Program-made: the position numbers and the translations under genes
Part shown: positions 1 to 7,088 of the stretch, piece by piece
Numbering within the stretch: position 1 is the stretch's first letter
How the letters are laid out: each line of letters opens with the position of its first letter
Origin: Bacteroidales bacterium
GTDB lineage: Bacteria > Bacteroidota > Bacteroidia > Bacteroidales > Muribaculaceae
DNA: 55,664 nt
Direction: 5' to 3'
Assembly: GCA_900768685.1 (NCBI GenBank)
Contig: CAAGDX010000016.1
Coordinates: 1-55,664, forward strand
The notes under the pieces: generated by a model
Seen by the model: only the letters and a program-made list of their open reading frames with translations
Told to the model about the DNA's origin: nothing
Databases searched by the model: none

Positions 1-549
1 CGCACAAATATGCTTTACGATGCAGGTCTTGTGCCTAACATCGGTGCGGACTTCTACCTCGGCAAAAACTGGTCCGTTTCCGGTTTTTGGACATACTCCT
101 GGTGGAAATCAGACGGTCCTCACTGGTACTGGCGTACTTACGGCGGCGATATCGCTATCCGCAAATGGTTTGGCTCCGCTGCTAAGGAAAAACCACTCAC
201 AGGACATCATATAGGTCTTTATTTCCAGGCTCTTACTTACGACTTCGAGTGGGGCGGACGAGGCTATATAGCCGGTGTTCCGGGCGGAACAATGTGGGAC
301 AAATGTAACCTCGGCGGCGGCATCGAGTATGGCTACTCTCTGCCTATCAAACGTCGCCTCAACCTGGATTTCACCATTGCCGTGGGTTACCTCGCAGGTG
401 AATGTCAGGAATATATACCGGACGACGGCTGCTACGTTTGGCAGAAAACCGTGGACCGCAAATGGTTCGGTCCTACAAAGGCTGAAATCTCACTTGTGTG
501 GCTTATCGGTAACGGCAACTATAATAAAAAGAAAGGAGGTAAGAAATGA
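1..549 (+). CDS. DUF3575 outer-membrane barrel protein, 5' end missing
   Basis: Reading frame open from base 1, so the true start lies outside the window; the first internal Met is at base 10. The visible 182 residues match what I know of DUF3575: an N-terminal strand with TNMLYDAGLVPNIG, then GKNWSVSGFWTYSWW, a YGGDIAIRKWFG motif and alternating aromatic strands typical of a small beta-barrel. The family is common in Bacteroidales fimbrial loci, where it is thought to sit in the outer membrane next to the anchor and subunit genes. The stop overlaps the start of the next gene by four bases (ATGA) and a strong purine-rich AGGAGG stretch precedes that start, so the two are translationally coupled. 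The fimbrial role is inferred from context. Confidence 0.8.
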   Translation, partial: RTNMLYDAGLVPNIGADFYLGKNWSVSGFWTYSWWKSDGPHWYWRTYGGDIAIRKWFGSAAKEKPLTGHHIGLYFQALTYDFEWGGRGYIAGVPGGTMWDKCNLGGGIEYGYSLPIKRRLNLDFTIAVGYLAGECQEYIPDDGCYVWQKTVDRKWFGPTKAEISLVWLIGNGNYNKKKGGKK

Positions 550-1583
550 TTCGCTCCGCTTCTTTCCGCAGTTTCTTGCGTCTGACTTTCCTCGCTGTTT
601 TGGCGGCTGTGTTTGCTTCATGCACCCACAAGGAACTCTGCTACCACCACCCGCACAAGTTCAAACTCCGACTGGAATTTGACTGGCGTGACGCTCCGAA
701 TGCGAACCCGGACGGTATGTGCGTATTCTTCTACAAGGCTGAGGAAGACACCTATCGCCGCTACGACTTCCCGGGCATGAATGGTGGAGAAATTGAAATC
801 GAAACGGGACACTATCGTGTGCTCTGCTATAATAACGACACTGAAACAGTGGTTTTCGGTGGTATGGACAATTTCTATACTCACAAGATTATGAGTTACG
901 AATGTGACATCTTCTCGCCTCTGGGATTGACTTCTTCCAAGTATGTGCCGCGTGCCGGTGAAGAAGAACTTGTGATGAAAACACCGGAAATGATGTGGGG
1001 CTGCACCGCTATTGACGTGATTATCAACGAAAACGGTATTTCTTACACGGCAGTGACGCGTAACGACTCTCGTGGCTGGAACCAGGAGGCTGTATCTCGC
1101 GACGAACTCGTTATCACGCTTTATCCGCACGAACTCGTCTGCGACTATACTCTGGAAGTTCGCAACGTGAAGAATATCAACTGTGTAACTCAGGTGAGCG
1201 GTATCCTCACGGGTATGTCTCCGCTCTTAGTGGTGCACGACGAATCTATGGGTACTACTCCTGTTACTCTGCCTTACGAATGTAATAAGTCTGAAAACAA
1301 GATTCTCGCTCAGTTCTACACTTTCGGACACAACGAGGACGTGGCAGACCCGCACCGCGTGGTGCTCTACATCTGGATGACCGACGGCAAAATACACTGC
1401 TACGGTCTTGACACCGACCGCTTTAATGTGACGGAACAAGTGCACTCAGCTCCGGACCGCAGACACGTTCACCTTATTATAGACGGACTGGACTTACCGG
1501 AAACAGGTAGCGGCGAAGGCATGGGAGGAGTCACACCATCTGTTGACGATTGGGGCGAAATTTTTGAAGACATATCAATGTAA
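546..1583 (+). CDS. DUF5119-type fimbrial lipoprotein
   Basis: A 345-residue protein with an N-terminal signal and lipobox ending AAVFASC (lipid Cys about residue 26), so it is predicted to be a lipoprotein exported to the outer membrane. The part after the signal (HKFKLRLEFDWRDAP, then a region with VFFYKAEEDTYRRYDFPG) resembles the DUF5119 family, found beside fimbrillin genes in Bacteroidales and probably a tip or anchor-type accessory. It begins inside the stop of the DUF3575 gene (ATGA), preceded by AGGAGGT. It is followed by 64 bp and then a fimbrillin gene on the same strand. The family assignment is from recalled similarity; the function is inferred from the locus. Confidence 0.75.
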   Translation: MIRSASFRSFLRLTFLAVLAAVFASCTHKELCYHHPHKFKLRLEFDWRDAPNANPDGMCVFFYKAEEDTYRRYDFPGMNGGEIEIETGHYRVLCYNNDTETVVFGGMDNFYTHKIMSYECDIFSPLGLTSSKYVPRAGEEELVMKTPEMMWGCTAIDVIINENGISYTAVTRNDSRGWNQEAVSRDELVITLYPHELVCDYTLEVRNVKNINCVTQVSGILTGMSPLLVVHDESMGTTPVTLPYECNKSENKILAQFYTFGHNEDVADPHRVVLYIWMTDGKIHCYGLDTDRFNVTEQVHSAPDRRHVHLIIDGLDLPETGSGEGMGGVTPSVDDWGEIFEDISM

Positions 1584-1647
1584 AACGAAATAAATAATTT
1601 TTTAATAAACCAAATTTTTTTACCAATTATTAAAACTAATTACAATT

Positions 1648-2871
1648 ATGAAGAAATGTTTCTTTGGAGCAATCGCGGTGCTCGCTTTGGCATCTTGCTC
1701 AAATGAAAAGGTCGTTGAACTCAGTCAAGACCAAGAAATTAAACTTACTGTTGAGGCAGGTAAAGCTACCTCTCGTGCTGCTGACGGTTATTGCCCTGCT
1801 AATTTACCACCAAGCTTCCAAGTATGGGCTAAACAAGAAACAAAAAACTACTTTGAAGGTGAAACATTTAAGAAAAACGATGCTGGTACTGCATGGGAAA
1901 TTAATTCAACAGACAAACGTTATTGGCCGGAATCAGGTAATTTGCAAATGTTCGCAGCTCTAAACTACGAAGGAGCTAATTCTTCTACTGTTACATGGGA
2001 TGCAACAAATACTACTACACCTGCCCAAGTTAAAGACTTCGTTGTGCCAAATGCTGTAAATGCTCAAAAAGACTTCATTTACGCAGTTAACGCAGCAACT
2101 TCAAAAGCTGATAATAAATTGAATTTCCGTCACGGTCTTGCTGAAGTTGTGTTCAGAGCTCAAAACCTTAACCCAAACATTTATGTTGAAGTTACCGGCG
2201 TAAAAGTTATGAACGTTCAAAACAAGGGTACATTTACTTTCCCAATTGCTTCAACAAGTGATAACGTAAAAGATGAAAGCAACCCTCAAAATGGTGCTTC
2301 ATTTGAAGGCAAGACTCAAGGTTCTTGGGATGTTACAACAACTTCTCTTGATAGCTACACTGTAACATTACCTTCAGCTGTAGAAGTATCTCAAGCAGCA
2401 ACTAATACTACTCCTGTGAGCCTTACTTACGATTTCAAATCTCAAACTGAACGCTACAATGCCAATTCTCTCTATCTGATGGAACAGAAGGAAACTAAAG
2501 TTTGGAATGGTACTGATGCTTTGAAGAAAGCGGGAGAAGGTGAAGGAGCTCAAAAAGTATATGATACAGAATGCGGTGCTTACCTTATCCTTACTTGCTC
2601 AATCTGGAACGTAGCTGCTGGTAATGGTTCTGTAAAAGCAGATACTGACGTTGCACTTTGGACAAACAAAGACATCGCTGTTAAATTACCTTCACTTGCA
2701 TGGAAACATGGTTATAAATATGTTTACACATTCAAGTTTACAGAAAATGGAAACGGCGGTACAGATCCTGACACTGACGAACCTGTATTCACTCCAATCG
2801 AACTTACTGTAGATGTTGACGACTTCGTTAACGAAACAGAAACTCCTGTTGATATGGTAGATCTTCCATAA
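1648..2871 (+). CDS. Fimbrillin family (Mfa/FimA-like) lipoprotein, likely major subunit
   Basis: 407 residues. Signal peptide with lipobox LASC (lipid Cys at residue 17). About 26 residues later is the sequence ATSRAADGY; in Porphyromonas-type fimbrillins an Arg in this region is cut to release the N-terminal donor-strand partner, so R43 is a candidate processing site (inference). The body has fimbrillin hallmarks: FQVWAKQETKNYFEG, RYWPESGNLQMFAALNY and DFIYAVNAATSK before a NFRHGLAEVVFRAQN stretch. Its codon use differs from both neighbours: many A/T-ending codons (GCT, ACT, CAA, AAA), where the flanking genes favour CTC, GGC and ACC. That could reflect high expression or separate ancestry. 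It is followed by a strong hairpin and a second fimbrillin gene. Confidence 0.85.
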   Translation: MKKCFFGAIAVLALASCSNEKVVELSQDQEIKLTVEAGKATSRAADGYCPANLPPSFQVWAKQETKNYFEGETFKKNDAGTAWEINSTDKRYWPESGNLQMFAALNYEGANSSTVTWDATNTTTPAQVKDFVVPNAVNAQKDFIYAVNAATSKADNKLNFRHGLAEVVFRAQNLNPNIYVEVTGVKVMNVQNKGTFTFPIASTSDNVKDESNPQNGASFEGKTQGSWDVTTTSLDSYTVTLPSAVEVSQAATNTTPVSLTYDFKSQTERYNANSLYLMEQKETKVWNGTDALKKAGEGEGAQKVYDTECGAYLILTCSIWNVAAGNGSVKADTDVALWTNKDIAVKLPSLAWKHGYKYVYTFKFTENGNGGTDPDTDEPVFTPIELTVDVDDFVNETETPVDMVDLP

Positions 2872-2902
2872 GCATCCATCACTCGAAAATAAACATATTA
2901 AG

Positions 2903-2954
2903 CCGGAAGGGGTTGAATGTTCCCCTTCCGGATACTAAGGAGGCAGAAAGCCTC
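2903..2954 (+). other. Intergenic stem-loops between two fimbrillin genes
   Basis: A perfect 10-bp stem (CCGGAAGGGG at 2903-2912 pairing with CCCCTTCCGG at 2922-2931, 9-nt loop) is followed by a second small hairpin, GAGGC/GCCTC, at 2940-2954. No T-run follows the main stem, so it is not a canonical intrinsic terminator. It may act as an mRNA-stability or attenuation element that makes the upstream subunit more abundant than the downstream one. Confidence 0.6.
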
Positions 2955-3014
2955 AAAAGAAACAAAAAAGGAGGCAAAAAGCCAAATGGCGGAAAAGCCT
3001 TAAAAATATGAACT

Positions 3015-4568
3015 ATGATAAACGTGACGAAAAATAGCGTACTTGTGAAGGGAGCCGTTGCACTCGCAGTGGTTCTCGGAGCAACTTCTTGTGAAGACGA
3101 CTTCGAAACGGGTAACCCTACGATAGACGACGGCACCATCCGCTTTGAAGTGGTTGATGATAATAATGTGGTGATTGGCAGCGAATCTCGTTCCGCTGAG
3201 GATACCGTGTCTGTTGTGCAAAACGCCCCTATAAGGTATTTCCAAGAAATTATAGGCAATGATACTATCCAAATGGAATTTACGCAGTGCCACAACTCTT
3301 CATCTTCTTTCATGAGCAGCCCTGAAGAAAGTGAAGTGCCGGAATCACGAGGAGAATATTACGTCACGGGTAAAATAGCTAAATTTCAAGGCGTTGCCTA
3401 TACGGACAACGGCTCTAAACTCTTCTTCAATGAAGAACAAACCGTAAATGCAGACAACACCGTTTCCACAGGTCGTTTCTGGCCGCAAAGCGACCAACCG
3501 CTCACTTTCTTCGGCTATGCCAAGAGCCTGAGTAGCGGCACTATGACAACCCCGGTATTTACAAATACCACAACCGAGCATAAAGCTACTTTCAACTATA
3601 CTATGCCTGCTGCAGGTCACCTAAACGCAAACAATGACTCCATAGATGCTCAAAATCAGCCGGATATAGTATTTGCCGTGGTGCCGAGCAAAACAAAAAC
3701 AACGGAAAATGTGAATATGCCGTTCCACCACGCTCTCGCCGCTATCACCTTCAAGGTGGGTAATCTTCCCTTGCTCTCCGGTGCCACAGTGAAAAGCGTT
3801 GCCCTCACAGGCTGCTACACAAGCGGTACTTGCGAAGTATCTTCCGCTTCCACGCAAGGCAAACCGAATGATGTAGTTTTCACCTGGAACAACGTATCCG
3901 GTAGCGAAACATACAAGCAGACTTTCAAACAACCTGCTAATGAAGGTGACCAACTCGGCGGCATCGAGTGCACATTCCTCATCATTCCGCAAGTATATAC
4001 CACTACGGATCCCAAACTCCAAATCACTTTCACCATGGGTGGTACTGAAGATGAAAAGAAAAAACGTACCTACACCCTGGAGAAATCCCTGAAAGATATA
4101 ATCACCGAATTCAAAGCGGACCACCACTACTATTTCTCAATCGGTACGGAAAAGGGTGAAGTGAATATTGACGTAGAAGACAAGGTTGAAGGCAAAGTAA
4201 AGACATTCACTTCAATCCAAAACACAGGTCTCGCAGCGGGTTATATCAGAGCTGCAATCGTAGGTTATTGGGTTCGTTCTTCCGAATCTTCCACAGACAT
4301 CATGATTCCATGGAGTGTAGATGACACCTCCACAGGTACTCTCGTAAAACCTGCAAACTGGAGCACATATTGGGTCCAAGGTAACGACGGCTATTATTAC
4401 TATAAAGAAATAGTTCCTCCCGGTGGCTTCACTCAGCCTCTCTTCACCACCTACACTGTCACGCTCAGTGCACCTCCTGTCACCGGTGCCTATCTGGAAA
4501 TCAACCTCATCGGTCAGATAGTACAGAAAAATTACCTCTCCACCGCATGGAGTATTCCTACTCCGTAG
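3015..4568 (+). CDS. Fimbrillin family lipoprotein (second subunit, accessory)
   Basis: 517 residues. Signal peptide with lipobox GATSC (lipid Cys about residue 26). The Mfa-like pattern is visible: GRFWPQSDQPLTFFGYAKS, then PDIVFAVVPSKT followed by MPFHHALAAITFKVG, and a second half with LIIPQVYTTTDPKLQITFTMG and HHYYFSIGTEKG. This is the order seen in fimbrillin or tip proteins. A possible Arg processing site is SESRSAED around residue 59. Codon use is like the rest of the window and unlike the preceding fimbrillin gene. Probably co-transcribed with it through the stem-loop region. The gene ends exactly where a heptanucleotide repeat tract begins. A tip or minor-subunit role is an inference. 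Confidence 0.8.
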   Translation: MINVTKNSVLVKGAVALAVVLGATSCEDDFETGNPTIDDGTIRFEVVDDNNVVIGSESRSAEDTVSVVQNAPIRYFQEIIGNDTIQMEFTQCHNSSSSFMSSPEESEVPESRGEYYVTGKIAKFQGVAYTDNGSKLFFNEEQTVNADNTVSTGRFWPQSDQPLTFFGYAKSLSSGTMTTPVFTNTTTEHKATFNYTMPAAGHLNANNDSIDAQNQPDIVFAVVPSKTKTTENVNMPFHHALAAITFKVGNLPLLSGATVKSVALTGCYTSGTCEVSSASTQGKPNDVVFTWNNVSGSETYKQTFKQPANEGDQLGGIECTFLIIPQVYTTTDPKLQITFTMGGTEDEKKKRTYTLEKSLKDIITEFKADHHYYFSIGTEKGEVNIDVEDKVEGKVKTFTSIQNTGLAAGYIRAAIVGYWVRSSESSTDIMIPWSVDDTSTGTLVKPANWSTYWVQGNDGYYYYKEIVPPGGFTQPLFTTYTVTLSAPPVTGAYLEINLIGQIVQKNYLSTAWSIPTP

Positions 4569-4745
4569 GAGTCAAGAGTCAAGAGTCAAGAGTCAAGAGT
4601 CAAGAATCAAGGGTCAAGAGTCAAGAATCAAGAGTCAAGAGTCAAGAGTCAAGAGTCTGGAGTCAAGAGTCAAGAGTCAAGAGTCAAGAGTCAAGAGTCA
4701 AGAGTCTGGAGTCAAGAGTCTGGAGTCTGGAGTCTGGAGTCAGAC
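4569..4745. repeat. Heptanucleotide tandem repeat, about 25 units
   Basis: Starts directly after the stop codon of the fimbrillin gene. The unit is AGTCAAG with variants AGTCTGG, AATCAAG and GGTCAAG; the TCTGG variants cluster toward the right end. Because the unit is seven bases, the tract is open in some frames and gives a spurious repetitive peptide. A short related stretch (GGGTCAAGGGTCTGACC) occurs at 26996-27012. Confidence 0.95.
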
Positions 4746-4914
4746 CAGTCCGACCCGTCTGCCTTCTCCGAGCACTCTGAGCACTTTGTCACCCTCCTGT
4801 AGTGCTGCGGCATCCTTTTTTAATGCATAATTCATAATGCATAATTCATAATCAACTTGCAGTGCTGAATCAATCCAAGCAAACTTGCCAAGCAAACCGG
4901 GATTCCACCCTCCT

Positions 4915-4942
4915 GTAGTGACGTGGCATGCCACGGCATCCC
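4915..4942 (+). repeat. Dispersed palindromic repeat, copy 1
   Basis: GTAGTGACGTGGCATGCCAC and the bases that follow, centred on the palindrome CGTGGCATGCCACG at 4922-4935. Related copies are at 27179-27203 (inverted) and 32962-32988. A partial GTAGTG plus GGCATCC match without the palindrome is visible at 4799-4816. Palindromic, intergenic and dispersed, so REP-like. Confidence 0.8.
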
Positions 4943-4947
4943 AAATT

Positions 4948-5071
4948 AACCGGGATAACGTCAAGATGCAAGCTCGGTGGAGCTTGCGGCAATGCCACCT
5001 TGCGAAGATAACCGGGATAACGCCATGATGCAAGCTCGGTGGAGCTTGCGGCAATGCCACCTTGCGAAGAT
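4948..5071 (+). repeat. 62-bp tandem duplication with GCAAGCTC hairpin
   Basis: Two copies of a 62-bp unit (4948-5009 and 5010-5071), nearly identical apart from a few bases around GTCAAGATG versus GCCATGATG, followed by the first six bases of a third copy. Each unit starts AACCGGGATAACG and holds a perfect 8-bp stem with a GGTG loop: GCAAGCTC/GAGCTTGC at 4968-4987 and 5030-5049. The same hairpin with the same left flank recurs at 33029-33048. Confidence 0.9.
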
Positions 5072-5078
5072 AACCGGA

Positions 5079-5400
5079 AGCCCTATCGTGTCGGAGACAC
5101 GATAGGGCTACACGCCCTGGAGGGGCGTGGTTGTGGTAAACGCCGGGTTCAGTGTCGGAGACACTTAACCCGGTGACAGTAAGCCAAATAGGATATACGA
5201 GCTTCGGAGATGCTCGGTTGTGATAATGAACTCCCAAGCAAATTCTCTACCACAACCGAACCTCTCACGAGGTTCGATATACAGGTTGTATCCTGACTAT
5301 CACCGGGTTAAGCCTCTCACGAGGCTAAACCCGGCGTTTACCACAATTGAAGCCCCTCCAGGGCTTCTCATCATCAGCGTGTCTCCGACACACTGATGAT
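5079..5400. repeat. Modular hairpin array inside an imperfect long inverted repeat
   Basis: At least eight strong hairpins in 322 bp: 5079-5109 (14-bp perfect stem, loop GGA), 5111-5129 (CACGCCC/GGGCGTG), 5143-5173 (CCGGGTT outer arms around AGTGTC-GGA-GACACT), 5198-5216 (CGAGC/GCTCG), 5257-5276 (CGAACCTC-TCAC-GAGGTTCG), 5303-5334 (CCGGGTT outer arms around AGCCTC-TCAC-GAGGCT), 5349-5367 (GAAGCCC-CTCCA-GGGCTTC) and 5370-5400 (ATCATCAG arms around GTGTC-TCC-GACAC). The left part (about 5120-5225) and the right part (about 5245-5362) are reverse complements of each other except that the hairpin tips differ. No gene is seen here. Confidence 0.9.
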
Positions 5401-5477
5401 GCCCGCTATTCTTCATTAAGCTTACAGATTTTTTCAAAAAACACCACCAAAATTCAACACATTTCACAAAAAATCAT

Positions 5478-5485
5478 TAAATTTG
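5478..5485 (+). promoter_or_regulatory. Probable -7 box of the nine-gene operon
   Basis: TAAATTTG matches the Bacteroidetes TAnnTTTG box and lies 46 bp before the chosen ATG at 5532. No good TTTG -33 element is visible at the expected distance. An in-frame GTG at 5487 is too close to this box to be the start. Confidence 0.5.
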
Positions 5486-5531
5486 CGTGAAACTTGACAT
5501 ATCAGCATACTTTGCTATAAAGAAAGGAATC

Positions 5532-7088
5532 ATGCATACTGAGGTAGAAAAAGACACCACTGCACTCGTCATAGGCGAAAACACTATGGCACAGGACATT
5601 ATCACACAACTCACACAGACGGGACACACCGTGGAACACAGAAAAGACACCACAAACAAACTTATCCCCGACACCTGCCGTGAAATTGTGATACTCACCC
5701 CTTTCGTGCCAAGCCAAAACGCCATACAGGCAGACACTAACGCACTCGCTATACTCAGTGACATCTCAAACAACTTGCAAAAAGCCGTAAAACGTGACAT
5801 AGTGGTACACCTCCAGCTACAAAGTGCCACCACCTTCCGCACACTTTACACCCTCGACCTCAAAAAAGACCTCATTCAGACATTTGAGGTCTGCCCCTTC
5901 ACCTTTGAAGACGCTTGGGCTGAAAAAGTGCTCGTACAGATGCCCGACACACAAACACCGGACTACCCTCCCCTGGACAGAGAACCCGTCACCAAAGACA
6001 GCAAAAAACACGTACACCTCGTGATTTCCGGCTTTGACGCTCAGGGACAGTCGCTTGCGATACATACAGCACTCACCGCTCACTTCCCCAACTACAATCC
6101 GCAGGACAAGACACCGCTCCGCACACGCATCACCGTGGTGGATAAAAACATCGCAGACTCTCGCGACAAATTTATAGCCGACTATCAGCACCTCTTTGAC
6201 AACTCTTTTTACAGGCTTATAGACACCACCACGAAAGACGTAAAATTCCACTACCCGAGGTATTACGGCGAACGTAGCGACTTCGTGGATGTGGAATGGG
6301 AATTTGTGGAAGGCGATATTTGCAGTGCAGAACTCTCATCCAAACTCGCAGAATGGGCGGAAGACGAAAACAAACTCCTCACTATTGCCATCTGCAACGG
6401 CAACGACGAGGTAAACCTCTCCAAGTGCCTCTCACTCGCAGAACCCGTTTTCAAAAACGCAATACCCGTATTTCTCCGGCAGAATTACGCCACAAAAGCC
6501 ACTTTTGCCTTTGAAGGACAGTACGCAAACGTTTTTCCCTTCGGCAAACGCACGGAAGGCTACAACGTACGTCAGCCGCTCCGCAAAATGGCTAAATTAC
6601 TCAACTATTTCTACAATTACAGTTATTCCGAAGGCAAAATCCCCACGTCTATCTCCACAGCGGAAGCGGAAAAAATGTGGACGGAGCAGAAATCGCTCAA
6701 ACTACGTCTTTCCAGCATCTACAACGTGATGACTATGGCTTGCAAAATGCGATGCCTGAACCATACGCCTGACGATGCAAACATATTTTATGCCCTCTCG
6801 CAGCGGGAAGTGGAATCCCTCGCCGAAACCGAACACAACCGCTGGAGCGTGGAACGACTGATTCTGGGTATGAGACCCTGCACAACAGAAGAAAAAGAAG
6901 AAATCCGCCGCGACAAAACACTCAAAAGAGCATACAAAAAGAAAAATATACACTTTGACCTCTGTGCATACCACGAACTCGAAGAAGACGAGACCGGCAA
7001 AAACGCACAAGTCTATGACTACGACCTCATTGCAAGCATTTCACTCATAGTTAAATCTTTTGCAGACAGTAATGAACGACAAAAATAA
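5532..7088 (+). CDS. Soluble TrkA-N/Rossmann-like protein with C-terminal RyR-like domain
   Basis: 518 residues from ATG 5532, chosen over an in-frame GTG at 5487 because the -7 box lies just before that GTG and AGAAAGGAAT precedes the ATG. It has no signal peptide or membrane segment, so it is cytoplasmic. The N-terminus has a Rossmann-like nucleotide-binding pattern (TALVIGENTMAQDIITQL). A second Rossmann-like unit starts at KHVHLVISGFDAQGQSLAIH and includes LTIAICNGNDEVN. The C-terminus has a RyR-domain-like pattern: AETEHNRWSVERLILGM, then HFDLCAYHELEED and a YDYDLIASI helix. RyR domains in prokaryotes are thought to bind nucleotide-type ligands. The protein shares this plan with the last gene of the operon, which adds a membrane region. 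First of nine genes; its stop overlaps the next start. Likely a sensor (inference). Confidence 0.7.
   Translation: MHTEVEKDTTALVIGENTMAQDIITQLTQTGHTVEHRKDTTNKLIPDTCREIVILTPFVPSQNAIQADTNALAILSDISNNLQKAVKRDIVVHLQLQSATTFRTLYTLDLKKDLIQTFEVCPFTFEDAWAEKVLVQMPDTQTPDYPPLDREPVTKDSKKHVHLVISGFDAQGQSLAIHTALTAHFPNYNPQDKTPLRTRITVVDKNIADSRDKFIADYQHLFDNSFYRLIDTTTKDVKFHYPRYYGERSDFVDVEWEFVEGDICSAELSSKLAEWAEDENKLLTIAICNGNDEVNLSKCLSLAEPVFKNAIPVFLRQNYATKATFAFEGQYANVFPFGKRTEGYNVRQPLRKMAKLLNYFYNYSYSEGKIPTSISTAEAEKMWTEQKSLKLRLSSIYNVMTMACKMRCLNHTPDDANIFYALSQREVESLAETEHNRWSVERLILGMRPCTTEEKEEIRRDKTLKRAYKKKNIHFDLCAYHELEEDETGKNAQVYDYDLIASISLIVKSFADSNERQK

Noticed and set aside
4547..4780. Repetitive 77-codon frame across the heptanucleotide tract
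   Set aside because: It overlaps the fimbrillin gene end and consists of the seven-base repeat translated into VKSQESR units; no start signal or family.
4569..5071. Possible CRISPR array
   Set aside because: The tandem units are 7 bp or 62 bp without unique spacers between conserved repeats, and no cas genes are nearby.
4740..5237. 165-codon minus-strand frame over the hairpin tract
   Set aside because: Composed of repeat and palindrome sequence, no family, no promoter or start signal.
5079..5400. Insertion sequence with terminal inverted repeats
   Set aside because: No transposase and too short; internal tips differ between the arms, which does not fit simple IS ends.
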